A stretch of 64,000 nucleotides of DNA from Paraburkholderia elongata (GTDB taxonomy: Bacteria > Pseudomonadota > Gammaproteobacteria > Burkholderiales > Burkholderiaceae), in the NCBI RefSeq assembly GCF_013177735.1, contig NZ_WOEZ01000210.1, positions 150,950 through 214,949 of the forward strand, written 5' to 3'. Within the stretch, counting starts at the first letter, position 1. Each line of letters opens with the position of its first letter. The notes beneath the pieces are model-generated. The model had not been told where the DNA came from. It was given only the letters and a program-made list of their open reading frames with translations, and ran no database searches. A program made the translations under genes and the position numbers. Of the stretch, positions 17,836 to 26,684 are shown one piece after another.

Positions 17836-19572
17836 TCAGGCGGTCTTGTGCTCGGTCAGATTAAGATAGCGGATCATTTCCTCACGCATTGCGAACTTCT
17901 GTACTTTTCCGGTAACAGTCATCGGCAACTCGCTCACGAAGCGAATATATTTGGGCACCTTATAGTGAGCGATCTGCCCTCGGCAAAAGTCTCTGATGTC
18001 CTCCTCGGTAGAACCCTCACCCTGCCGAAGCACGACCCAGGCACACAACTCCTCGCCGTTCTTTTCGTCTGGCACGCCAAACACCTGCACATTTTGTATC
18101 TTTGGATGCCTGAAGAGGTACTCCTCAACTTCGCGGGGATAGATGTTCTCCCCGCCTCGAATCACCATGTCCTTCAGCCTTCCGACGATATTGCAATATC
18201 CATCGGCGTCGATGGTTGCGAGATCGCCTGTATGCATCCATCCGTCAACGATGCTTTCGCGCGTTTTCGTTTCGTCTTCCCAGTACCCCAGCATCACAGA
18301 GTAACCTCTTGTACAGAGTTCTCCGGTCTCGCCGATAGATACAGTATTACCATCGAAATCAACGATCTTTACCTCAAGATGAGGTTGAATCCGCCCGACC
18401 GTTGTGGTGCGCTCATCTAGCGGATCCGTGGTTGCGCTCTGAAACGACACGGGACTGGTCTCTGTCATTCCGTACGCAATGGTGACCTCCCGCATATGCA
18501 TTTTGGCCACGACCTGATTCATTGTTTCGATAGGACAGGGCGATCCCGCCATGATGCCTGTCCTGAGACTGCTCAGGTCGAACGATGAAAAGTCCTGATG
18601 CCCAAGCTCAGCGATAAACATGGTGGGCACCCCGTGAAGCGCGGTACAACGCTCTTCCGAGACTGCCGCGAGGGTCGCACCGGCGTCGAATCCTTCGCCC
18701 GGGAAGACCATCTGCGCGCCAACCGACACGCACGCAAGTACGCCGAGCACCATTCCGAAACAATGGTATAGCGGGACAGGAATACAGAGTGAGTCGGTTT
18801 CGGACAGTTTCATCGCCATCGCGACAAAACGCGCGTTGTTGACGATGTTCCGATGTGTCAGCGTTGCACCCTTCGGGCTGCCGGTGGTGCCGCTCGTGAA
18901 CTGGACATTGATCGGGTCTTGGGGAGAAAGTGTTTGCTCGATGTTATCGATTACTTCACGCCCTTTGCCTCGAAGAAAATCCTCTCCGTGCTGCATCACC
19001 GCGTGGAACGACATGACGCCCGATACGCGCCAATCACCCATGGAGATCACCGTACGAAGGTCGGGCAGACGTGCGGCCCTCAACTGGTCCGGCTGCTGCG
19101 ACGCCAGTTCAGGCGCTATGTCGAGCAACATCGAAATGTAGTTCGACGTTTTGAAACTCTCAGCGGTGACGAGCGCTTTGCATCCGACTTTCCGTAGCGC
19201 GTACTCGAGTTCCGCTACACGATAGGCCGGGTTGATGTTGACCAATACAGCGCCAATGCGCGCTGTCGCGAACTGCGTGAGCAACCATTCGAACCGGTTG
19301 GGAGACCAGATGCCGACGCGATCCCCCTTTCCTATGCCCAACGACAGGAAACCTGCCGCGAGCTGATCGACATGGTCGTCAAATTCCCTCCATGTCCACC
19401 GTACAAGTTGTTCCCGGAATACCACAGCTCGCTGATCAGGTAACCGGCGTGCTGTTTCCCTTAGAAACTGGCCAACTGTAGACTCGCTCAACGGAACGTC
19501 CGTCGCACCCCTTACGTAGGCAACGCCATCGGCAGGCGCTTCGAGCGTAAGGGAACCGGGTAAAGTATGCAT
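17836..19572 (-). CDS. Acyl-CoA synthetase (AMP-forming), fatty-acyl/aryl-CoA ligase type
   Basis: Activates a carboxylic acid to its CoA thioester with ATP. The 578-residue protein has the P-loop-like TSGTTGSPKGATLTHRN near residue 205, YGMTETSP near 350, GYWEDETKTRE, TGDLATIDADGYCNIVGR near 445, and a C-terminal GKVQKFAMRE with the acyladenylate Lys. The ATG at 19572 follows GGAGG by eight bases. It lies between a flavin monooxygenase and a crotonase on the same strand. Activation of an aromatic side-chain acid is therefore a reasonable reading; a branched or fatty acid is the alternative. Confidence 0.88.
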   Translation of the reverse strand: MHTLPGSLTLEAPADGVAYVRGATDVPLSESTVGQFLRETARRLPDQRAVVFREQLVRWTWREFDDHVDQLAAGFLSLGIGKGDRVGIWSPNRFEWLLTQFATARIGAVLVNINPAYRVAELEYALRKVGCKALVTAESFKTSNYISMLLDIAPELASQQPDQLRAARLPDLRTVISMGDWRVSGVMSFHAVMQHGEDFLRGKGREVIDNIEQTLSPQDPINVQFTSGTTGSPKGATLTHRNIVNNARFVAMAMKLSETDSLCIPVPLYHCFGMVLGVLACVSVGAQMVFPGEGFDAGATLAAVSEERCTALHGVPTMFIAELGHQDFSSFDLSSLRTGIMAGSPCPIETMNQVVAKMHMREVTIAYGMTETSPVSFQSATTDPLDERTTTVGRIQPHLEVKIVDFDGNTVSIGETGELCTRGYSVMLGYWEDETKTRESIVDGWMHTGDLATIDADGYCNIVGRLKDMVIRGGENIYPREVEEYLFRHPKIQNVQVFGVPDEKNGEELCAWVVLRQGEGSTEEDIRDFCRGQIAHYKVPKYIRFVSELPMTVTGKVQKFAMREEMIRYLNLTEHKTA

Positions 19573-19686
19573 GAAGCCATCCTCCAATCGTTGCTGCGCG
19601 TTTCTGGCCAGGAGTCCGTGGAACCGAGGCTAAGTAGTGGTTGCAATGCCGCCGGACCTTACCGAAGGCTCTGGGGAGCCCTCAGG

Positions 19687-20475
19687 CTATTTCCCGTGAA
19701 AGACCATCTCGCCTGGTTCCTGGTCGCGGTCGAACGCCTCGGCCGTGTTGATGAAACCCCGCCTGGCGTCCTCGGTGTTGTATAAGTCCATGCAAACATC
19801 CAGCATGGCCGCATCTGCACCAGTGACGCCGCCGCTTGACCACACCTTGAGCAGTGTGCGGGTAGCTGCGTACGAAAGCGTGGGACCGTCGGAAAGCCGC
19901 GTAACCAGCTCCGCGGCAATACGTTCGAGCGCATCCGGTTCGGCCACGTGCGTCGCAATCCCGAGCTCTCCGGCCACGCTGCCGGAAATCGGTTCGCCCA
20001 GCATCGCGAAGCGGGATGCGCTGCTACGCCCCACTCGCTCAGCCAACCGCTGCAGCGCTCCCGCAATGGGAAGCATCGCCGTCGTTACCTCGACGCATCG
20101 GAACACCGCGTCGGTCGCCGCCACAATGAAGTCACAGTTCAACGCGAGTTCGAAACCACCGCCGAAAGCCAGGCCCTGCACCACCGCCACCGTCGGGACG
20201 CGAAGCGCTTCGATTGCACGATACGAACTGTTGATTTCCGCGACGAATGTGCGGAACCAGTTCACGTCTTTACCTGGCCATTCGCGAACTTCTCCACCGA
20301 GACTGAAGTTGGGCCCCTCTGCCCGGATCACCAGCACCCGGATGTCGCTTTCGCTAGCTTCGTGAACCGCCTCCCGGAGACACTGGGCAAACTGCACATC
20401 GAGTCGGTTGTAGGGCGGATTCGCCAGGACGATATTCCCAACCTTCCCGTCGCGCTCAAAACGTATGCTTTTCAT
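19687..20475 (-). CDS. Enoyl-CoA hydratase/isomerase family protein (both catalytic Glu kept)
   Basis: Crotonase-fold protein of 262 residues. The oxyanion region FSLGGEV is near residue 58. GGGFELALNCDF near 108 supplies one catalytic Glu, and FRCVEVTTAMLP near 127 the second. Both Glu residues fit a true hydratase or a hydratase-lyase. GAGG precedes the ATG. It stands just upstream of the CoA ligase on the same strand, so it may hydrate, or hydrate and cleave, the CoA ester made by that enzyme. The substrate cannot be read from sequence. Confidence 0.85.
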   Translation of the reverse strand: MKSIRFERDGKVGNIVLANPPYNRLDVQFAQCLREAVHEASESDIRVLVIRAEGPNFSLGGEVREWPGKDVNWFRTFVAEINSSYRAIEALRVPTVAVVQGLAFGGGFELALNCDFIVAATDAVFRCVEVTTAMLPIAGALQRLAERVGRSSASRFAMLGEPISGSVAGELGIATHVAEPDALERIAAELVTRLSDGPTLSYAATRTLLKVWSSGGVTGADAAMLDVCMDLYNTEDARRGFINTAEAFDRDQEPGEMVFHGK

Positions 20476-20540
20476 CGCCTAACCTCATTTTTCAGTCAAA
20501 GTCACCACGCGTCGATGACGCCCCTGCGGGGATTCGCAAT

Positions 20541-22280
20541 TCAGGATTGCTGTCCATTCAACGGAATGATTGGAAGCAGCAAATGTGAGGGCCGATCAGC
20601 GTCCCGGTAAATCTTGTGGGTGACCGTATTGCTACTGGTTACGTGATACGGAATGTACTCGACGTCGGTCATCGCGCCCGTTCCTGTAGGCACGTCAAGA
20701 CTACAGATCTCGATACAGATTCGATGGCCGGCCTTGAACTGGTTTGCCGTCGCGAGCACCTGGATTTCATACTTGACGATCTCGCCGGGTGTGACCGGCT
20801 CGATCGAATCCTTCGTCAATTTGTGGAACGGTTCCGCAGGCGTAGATCGGTCGGGATCAGTTGCGCGGTATGACGCTTTCAGCCAGCCGCGGGTAAGTTC
20901 ACGCTCCGGCAACGTCTCCGGAACCGTCCGTTCGCCGACGCGCGCGGTAACGACCGATACGTCCGGACCCACGTCCTTGAGCACGACGATCCAGTTCGTG
21001 TCTGCCTGATCAATCTCCGCGTAGAGCGTCAGCGAAATCGGCCCCGCGACCAACACGTCTTGCGGAAGCGGATCAGTCATGTAGCGCAGGCGCTCAACCT
21101 TGGATGTCTTTTTGAGCGGCATTTGCGTGAAGACGTCCGGCTCCCGATGTGCATTGCCGACCTCCGCTGAAGGTCGAGGGGCGTCTGTAGAAAGCTGCTC
21201 CCAGCCCGCGAGGTAGTACTTCGCCCATTGCGTTTCAGGCAAAGGCCAGTCACTACCCGTTCGCCATTCGTTGGCGCCCATGACCCAGTAGCGGACTGGG
21301 GGTTCGTCCATGATGCCTGTATCGATACCCTTCAACCAATAGTCGTACCAACGAATGACCTCGTCGTGGTATTGATGGAATGGCCGTTCCAGATGTGCGG
21401 GGCCCGTAAAGATCAGCTTACGCGGCTGTTTGACATTACTGAAGTAATGCTGGGCGCCAAGCCAGTGCAATTTGTAGGTGTAAGCATAGGCACCGGAACC
21501 CGTATAGAACGGGACCTTGATCGACTTGAAGATTTCTTCGGCTCGTTCAACGGTTCCTTCCGGCTCCCACGGGTTCGTCATGATGTGGTACATCACCCCC
21601 GTTCGCTGCCCCTTCTGCGTCAGAATGTTGTACAAGTTGATGTACATCTTGTAGTCGGGATTGCGCATGGCTGCGCGCCAGAGTTCCTCCTGCGCATCGG
21701 GTAACGTACCCGGCACACCGCGCGGCTCATGCACAGTACTGAAAACGTCGAGCAAGTATGGGAATGTGTGGACGACGCCACCAGGATTGAAGTCCCGAAA
21801 CCCGAACATACCTCCGTACGCACTACAAGCGTCGTATGGAAAGATCGCCTTGAGCGCGGGGTGTCCTTGCGCCGCCGCACGCCACTGTTCACCGGCGAAG
21901 CCCGAGATACCCACCATTCCGACCTTGCCGTCGGACCACGGCTGCTGCGTGATCCATTCGATCATGTCGTAATGGTCAGTATTCTCCTCGCCATAGTGGC
22001 CTTCCGACTTGGCGGAGCCGCGCGGTTGCGCAATAACGTGCACATAACCGTTGGCAAGAAAGCGGCGAGTGTCCCCGGCCTCGATAGGTCCGAACCAGAG
22101 CGGAGCATGCGCGGGCTGCGGGGGCAAGACATCCGCAATATCTGGACCTTGAAGATCCTTGTTGTGCAGCGCTGAAGCGTACAGTACGGGATACTTGCCA
22201 GCCGCATCCGGCCGATAGACGTCTACCGCAAGACGGGTGCCGTCCCGCATCGTTACGATAACGTCACGTTCCTCAATCAT
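20541..22280 (-). CDS. CocE/NonD-family hydrolase (X-Pro dipeptidyl-peptidase S15-like)
   Basis: Alpha/beta hydrolase of 579 residues related to cocaine esterase and S15 peptidases. The N-terminal domain starts with VTMRDGTRLAVDVYRP. The nucleophile elbow VGISGFAG puts the Ser near residue 123. PFYTGSG and FTGPAHLER follow, and the C-terminal jelly-roll begins near residue 370. AGGAGGAG stands before the ATG at 22280. Within an aromatic cluster it most likely opens an ester, lactone or amide of the growth substrate; this is inference. A strong palindrome lies about 140 bp upstream. Confidence 0.8.
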   Translation of the reverse strand: MIEERDVIVTMRDGTRLAVDVYRPDAAGKYPVLYASALHNKDLQGPDIADVLPPQPAHAPLWFGPIEAGDTRRFLANGYVHVIAQPRGSAKSEGHYGEENTDHYDMIEWITQQPWSDGKVGMVGISGFAGEQWRAAAQGHPALKAIFPYDACSAYGGMFGFRDFNPGGVVHTFPYLLDVFSTVHEPRGVPGTLPDAQEELWRAAMRNPDYKMYINLYNILTQKGQRTGVMYHIMTNPWEPEGTVERAEEIFKSIKVPFYTGSGAYAYTYKLHWLGAQHYFSNVKQPRKLIFTGPAHLERPFHQYHDEVIRWYDYWLKGIDTGIMDEPPVRYWVMGANEWRTGSDWPLPETQWAKYYLAGWEQLSTDAPRPSAEVGNAHREPDVFTQMPLKKTSKVERLRYMTDPLPQDVLVAGPISLTLYAEIDQADTNWIVVLKDVGPDVSVVTARVGERTVPETLPERELTRGWLKASYRATDPDRSTPAEPFHKLTKDSIEPVTPGEIVKYEIQVLATANQFKAGHRICIEICSLDVPTGTGAMTDVEYIPYHVTSSNTVTHKIYRDADRPSHLLLPIIPLNGQQS

Positions 22281-22418
22281 GTCTCCTCCTGTTTCGTTGG
22301 CACGTATGGCTTCAACAGACAGCCGTGTTCGATCTGAAAATATCCCTTACCTGCCGACCTACGCTTCGCGTTCGCTCTTTGGGCAAAACGCATGATCAAG
22401 CAGGTTCCGTAATTCACT

Positions 22419-22440
22419 ATACTTCACGCTCGTAAAGTAT
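22419..22440. promoter_or_regulatory. Candidate TetR operator upstream of the hydrolase gene
   Basis: Inverted repeat with 10-bp arms ATACTTCACG and CGTAAAGTAT around a 2-bp centre, one mismatch between arms. It lies 139 bp before the hydrolase start, in a gene-free gap. The same half-site, ATACTTTACG, occurs at 26315-26324 before another gene of the cluster. The TetR protein encoded at 26685 is the likely ligand by position. Confidence 0.5.
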
Positions 22441-22578
22441 GCAAGGCGAACTACATGCCGACGCAAGCCCAAAGAGCCGCAATCAACGAATGCATCGATA
22501 CCAATGAGAGTCCGAAGTGGGCACTTCTTTTAACAATCTGCTTCAACCGAAGCACTCTCTCCGGCTAGTGCGCCACGG

Positions 22579-23982
22579 TCACTGTGTGGTGCTGTTCGGC
22601 AACGGTGGACTACCTGCCGATACCGTACTGATGTTCACCGCTTGTTCGTTCAATATTCGCCGTTGTGCAGAGAGAACCCGCGCCATGACGGTCATGCATA
22701 CGCAAGCCATAAAGAGCGGTATCGACAGCAACACACATGTGAGCAGATAAGGAAATCCCGATATGACTATCAGGCCAATCAACGAAGTACCGACGATTGA
22801 TCCCAGCCGCCCGATCGCAACGTTCCAGCCACCACCGGACGCACGGAGCGCGGTTGGATAGAAGATGCCCGGAATGGTGTTGACGCAGATCAGCGGGCCT
22901 CCGACAGCTATGCCGGACAAGAAGACCACGCTCGCGTGCCACTGAGTCGTTTCGGAGATGCCCAAAGCTATGACAAGCAGCGAGCCTACGCCGAAAGCCG
23001 CTGAAATGACCGACGCCACGTTATAGCGACGGACAAGGATAGCGAAAAGAACCGCACCGCCAAGCGCACCGAACTGGAACATCGACGATACCTGCGCGGC
23101 GTCGTGCATCGATAGCCCCACCTGCTTCAGGTGCGTCGGCAACCAGCTCCCAATAAGAAAGAACGCCAGATAACCCGCAAACTCGGCAAACCACGTCAAC
23201 ATGGTGCCAAGCCGGTATTCACCGCTCAATAGCGCCCCGCTTCCGCTTATCGATTCGCGCGTTTCGGCGATGAAAAAATGCATTCCAGAAAGGTCCAAGG
23301 CCGGAAACACTTTGCCAAGAATTCGTTTCGCCTCCTCGTTGGACTTCCGACTGGCCACGATGTAGAGCGGTGACTCCGGTACTTGCCATGCGAATAGAGC
23401 AACAACCACGAGTGGCAATAGACCACTCAGTAAGAGCATGCCCCGCCAACCCAACGTCCCGATTGCCGAGGAAGTCACAAAACCCGCGGCTGCCGCACCG
23501 AAAAGAAATCCGCAGTAAGTCGATGCAAGCATCGCTGAGCGTGAACGATCGGGGCTATATTCCGCGACGATCGCTGACGTGGCGGGCATCGCCGCTCCGA
23601 TGCCGAGGCCGGTTACGAAACGCAAGGCAATGAGCTGAACTATCGACTGTGCCTCGCTCGACACCACACCCGCGATTCCAAACCAGGCGATCGCCACTAT
23701 GCTCACCGTTCGGCGACCGACACGGTCAGCCAGTGTTCCTCCAACGATCGAGCCAATCAGTAGTCCGGTTAATCCAAAGGCCACCAGAGGCGAGAGAGCA
23801 GCGCTCGAAAGCTGCCAGTGCTGGCTTATCGCAGGCGCGATAAAACTGATCACAATCGTGTCGAAACCTTCGATCGCTGTCGCTGCGAAGCAGATGAGGA
23901 GCACCGTCCACTGTTTTCGCCCCACGGGCATATCGTTAAAAATTTGGCGCACATCCCGCTGGGCATAGCCTATGCTTTTCAT
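22579..23982 (-). CDS. MFS transporter, aromatic acid:H+ symporter (AAHS) type
   Basis: Inner-membrane permease of 467 residues with about twelve hydrophobic segments. The motif GGTLADRVGRRT between segments 2 and 3 (near residue 81) and the first-segment motif IEGFDTIVISFIAP near residue 38 are typical of the aromatic acid symporters related to PcaK and BenK. A central loop lies near residues 215-260. AAGGACA precedes the ATG. It is placed between the hydrolase and the porin, and together with the porin probably brings in the substrate of this cluster. Confidence 0.88.
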   Translation of the reverse strand: MKSIGYAQRDVRQIFNDMPVGRKQWTVLLICFAATAIEGFDTIVISFIAPAISQHWQLSSAALSPLVAFGLTGLLIGSIVGGTLADRVGRRTVSIVAIAWFGIAGVVSSEAQSIVQLIALRFVTGLGIGAAMPATSAIVAEYSPDRSRSAMLASTYCGFLFGAAAAGFVTSSAIGTLGWRGMLLLSGLLPLVVVALFAWQVPESPLYIVASRKSNEEAKRILGKVFPALDLSGMHFFIAETRESISGSGALLSGEYRLGTMLTWFAEFAGYLAFFLIGSWLPTHLKQVGLSMHDAAQVSSMFQFGALGGAVLFAILVRRYNVASVISAAFGVGSLLVIALGISETTQWHASVVFLSGIAVGGPLICVNTIPGIFYPTALRASGGGWNVAIGRLGSIVGTSLIGLIVISGFPYLLTCVLLSIPLFMACVCMTVMARVLSAQRRILNEQAVNISTVSAGSPPLPNSTTQ

Positions 23983-24069
23983 CGCATTGTCCTTGATGAT
24001 CGACCACCTGGTTCCGGTGTCAATCTGGTTTCGCTTGTCTCTCTCGACAGCACCGACATCACATGTTCG

Positions 24070-25170
24070 TTAAAACCGGTGACGGATTCCAACTCGCAAC
24101 AAGCCCTGAGTTTGTCCGCTCGACGGTGAAGGAATCAACGTGATCTGCGCCCGAGTCGCCGAACCCGCCGCTTTGAACAGTTCGGCCGCAAAGTAAATGT
24201 CCGTCCGCTTCGAGAGGAAATAGTTGGTGTAGAGATCGATTGCCCGATAGATTGGGGTCGCAGAGGTCGCATCCACTTTGCCGTGCGTGTAGATGTATGC
24301 CGCACCTGCGAACAGAAAGGGCGTAATGAAGTAACCGACGTTTGCCTCGTAGTTGTCAAACCGCACGTCATTGCCAAGGAAGCCTTTTTTGAATCGCGTC
24401 GACGTGTACTCGAGGGCAACTGAAGCGAAGCCGATCTTGTACGATGCACCTACCCCTGCGATGGATTCGCTCTCCGCGCTCTGCACGTACGGGGCATAAA
24501 TGATGTTTCGCGGCGCGATGCTATCGAATGCGGCAGCAAACGGATTCTTGATGATCGTATAGGCAGCCGCAACATACAGTGGGAGGCTTATTCCCGTGTA
24601 GCTCAGTCCCACCGACGTCACGCTATTCGTGGAGAATTGTCCGGGCTGCCCACCAAAGCTATAGAGCGCACCAAATGTGAACCCTCCGATTTTCGGACTG
24701 GCGTATTTAACCGAGTTGTTGATTCGTATGCTCCCGCCAGCGTTGTCAACATCACCGGCATGAGCGAAGTAGACCGCCCAGTTCAACCCGGCAGCGACAG
24801 TGGAGAGCATTTCGGCTACTTCCTCGTACTGACGACCGAGCGTGATCGTCCCATACGGGCTTGAAACGCCAACGTACGCCTGCCGTCCAAACAGACGCCC
24901 ATTGTTCGAGAGGTTTCCGCTAGACGTATCAAAGCCGTTTTCTAACGTAAAGACTGCTTTGAAACCTCCACCCAGGTCTTCGGCACCGCGCAGTCCCCAT
25001 CTGGACAGCGATCCACCTCCGCTCTGAAGCAACCAGGCAGAATGTCCATTCTGATTGCTTGTGTAGGTCAAGCCCTCATCCAGCAAACCGTACAGCGTCA
25101 CGGAACTTTGCGCATATACCACGGCAGGCGTGACACAAAAAAGTGCCGCTGCCCAGGACAATCTCTTCAT
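24070..25170 (-). CDS. Gram-negative porin (trimeric general porin type)
   Basis: Outer-membrane beta-barrel of 366 residues. A signal peptide with a hydrophobic core ends at AVVYA, and the mature protein begins QSSVTLYGLLDEGLTY, the standard start of burkholderial porins. GGSLSRWGLRGAEDLGGG and RQAYVGVSSPYGTITLGRQ follow at the usual places. The protein ends in Phe (VGIRHRF), as outer-membrane proteins do. GGAG is close to the ATG. It lies in the same direction as the permease and probably serves entry of the aromatic substrate. Confidence 0.92.
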   Translation of the reverse strand: MKRLSWAAALFCVTPAVVYAQSSVTLYGLLDEGLTYTSNQNGHSAWLLQSGGGSLSRWGLRGAEDLGGGFKAVFTLENGFDTSSGNLSNNGRLFGRQAYVGVSSPYGTITLGRQYEEVAEMLSTVAAGLNWAVYFAHAGDVDNAGGSIRINNSVKYASPKIGGFTFGALYSFGGQPGQFSTNSVTSVGLSYTGISLPLYVAAAYTIIKNPFAAAFDSIAPRNIIYAPYVQSAESESIAGVGASYKIGFASVALEYTSTRFKKGFLGNDVRFDNYEANVGYFITPFLFAGAAYIYTHGKVDATSATPIYRAIDLYTNYFLSKRTDIYFAAELFKAAGSATRAQITLIPSPSSGQTQGLLRVGIRHRF

Positions 25171-25434
25171 CTCCAGTCTCCCCCTGTCATTTTGAATGCA
25201 CTACCAACTGACACATCAGAGCTGCTGAAAGAAGGATATGTCTAAATTTTCCGGTCGTATAGTTTAATTTGGGTAGGAGTATCCCCAGGTATGTTTCGCC
25301 TGACGAATGAAGAGAACGGGCGTCGGACACCACACAGGGGCCCAGAAGGGGATTGAATCGGCAGCCCATCAGATCGGAGATCGATGGTGACGTCGCGTGG
25401 CAGTGACTTTACGAGGACGACGAGATTTTCATCA

Positions 25435-26223
25435 TCAGGTCGATGCGCCTCTGGGTGAATCAGAGTCCGCGACGAATTGTGCGACTCGCTGGGAGAACGC
25501 TTTCGTCGACGCGCATCTCAGGAACGCACGTTTTTCCTGTTCAAGATGGCGCTCAAGGTTATCTTCGGCCGACATTCCAACAAGCGATTTCATTTCTCTG
25601 ACCGCTGCCGCGGGTACATCGATGACTTTCCGCGCGAGCGCCAGAGTGGCTTCCTGCAAGGAGGCGGGTTCGGCAATACTCTGGACGAGCCCTAGCTGTC
25701 TAGCCTCGTCTGCACTCAACGAGTCCCGCGTCAACAAGATCTCTAATGCCCTCGCTGCCCCCAATCGACGCGCCAGATGGAAAGACAGACCACCGTCGGT
25801 AGATGTTCCTAGCTTGGCATAGCCGACGACAAAGCGGGCAGTGCTCGACGCCACCACCAGGTCGCACGCCATTGCCAGCGAAAAGCCCGCACCTGCCGCC
25901 GCCCCCTGAACGCTAGCGATCACAGGTATCGGCAAGCGCCGCATCGCCATAATCGTGGTGTTCAGTGCGCTGATCAACGATTCGAGGGAGGAATCGGATC
26001 GCTGCAGCCCGTCAAAAATTTGCCGAAGATCTCCGCCGGCTGAAAATATTCTGCCTCTGGCTTGAAGTATCACTGCGCGATACTTCGACGACCCATCAAT
26101 ATCGTGGAGGGCGCCCAATAGTTCATCGCAGAACGCCTTGTCGATCGAGTTCGCGCGTGCTTCGTTCACCATCGTAACGAAAGCGATGTCGTCACTTGAT
26201 GTCAGCGTGATTTTGCTTTCCAT
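25435..26223 (-). CDS. Enoyl-CoA hydratase/isomerase family protein (PaaG-like, lacks hydratase Glu pair)
   Basis: Crotonase-fold protein of 262 residues. The oxyanion region FSAGGDL is near residue 60. At the first catalytic Glu position the sequence reads GAGFSLAMACD, a Ser instead of Glu. The second position reads VGYAKLGTSTDGG, as in PaaG-type isomerases where an Asp acts. An isomerase is therefore more likely than a hydratase. AAGGACAC precedes the ATG. It is the most upstream gene of the minus-strand catabolic series, with an ATACTTTACG half-site about 92 bp before the start. Confidence 0.85.
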   Translation of the reverse strand: MESKITLTSSDDIAFVTMVNEARANSIDKAFCDELLGALHDIDGSSKYRAVILQARGRIFSAGGDLRQIFDGLQRSDSSLESLISALNTTIMAMRRLPIPVIASVQGAAAGAGFSLAMACDLVVASSTARFVVGYAKLGTSTDGGLSFHLARRLGAARALEILLTRDSLSADEARQLGLVQSIAEPASLQEATLALARKVIDVPAAAVREMKSLVGMSAEDNLERHLEQEKRAFLRCASTKAFSQRVAQFVADSDSPRGAST

Positions 26224-26684
26224 GTGTCCTTGACCCGTGAATCAAATTTGTAGTCGGATTCAGCCCTGTCTTCGGCCGGGTGGAACACCTGGACCAACCA
26301 GCGTTATTTCAATTATACTTTACGACATGTCAATTTAGAAGTAAATTGGACATCATGGGACGGCGGATCGACTGAGCACGCGGCCTGGGGCGGCGTCAAA
26401 GCCATATGGACGGCATGGACGGCGTGCCTTGCCTCGCTCGATGTTGTTGGCGCGTCCGGCTGGTGGTAGTCAAATAGTGCGCTACGGTGCCGGCCAAATC
26501 GACTGTGCTCAACGGGTTCGGCGACGGTCAAGATCCGGCGGCGAGCGTGTGATACGTTTGTGAAGCCTGCCTTCATTGACGGTCGCGGATCCTGCGACAC
26601 CTACACGGTGTTGGTCTGTCAGAAGGCGGAAGGCACTGGAGCACAGAAGTACCGAAATATCGAAATTCCCAATCGAGAACCTAA
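26224..26684. other. 461-bp gap between divergent crotonase and TetR genes
   Basis: It should contain the promoters of both divergent genes. An ATACTTTACG half-site at 26315-26324 matches the palindrome at 22419-22440. The AT-rich stretch at 26310-26350 is the likeliest promoter zone for the crotonase. The remaining GC-rich part reads open on the minus strand from 26600 to 26313 but matches nothing I recognise. Confidence 0.45.

Noticed and set aside
22454..22567. 37-codon open frame starting MPTQAQRAAINEC between the hydrolase and permease genes
   Set aside because: Too short, without a clear ribosome-binding site or recognisable family. It could be a relic but nothing supports it.
26313..26600. 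95-codon minus-strand frame upstream of the TetR gene
   Set aside because: No recognisable domain. It overlaps the expected promoter zone and includes the operator half-site.
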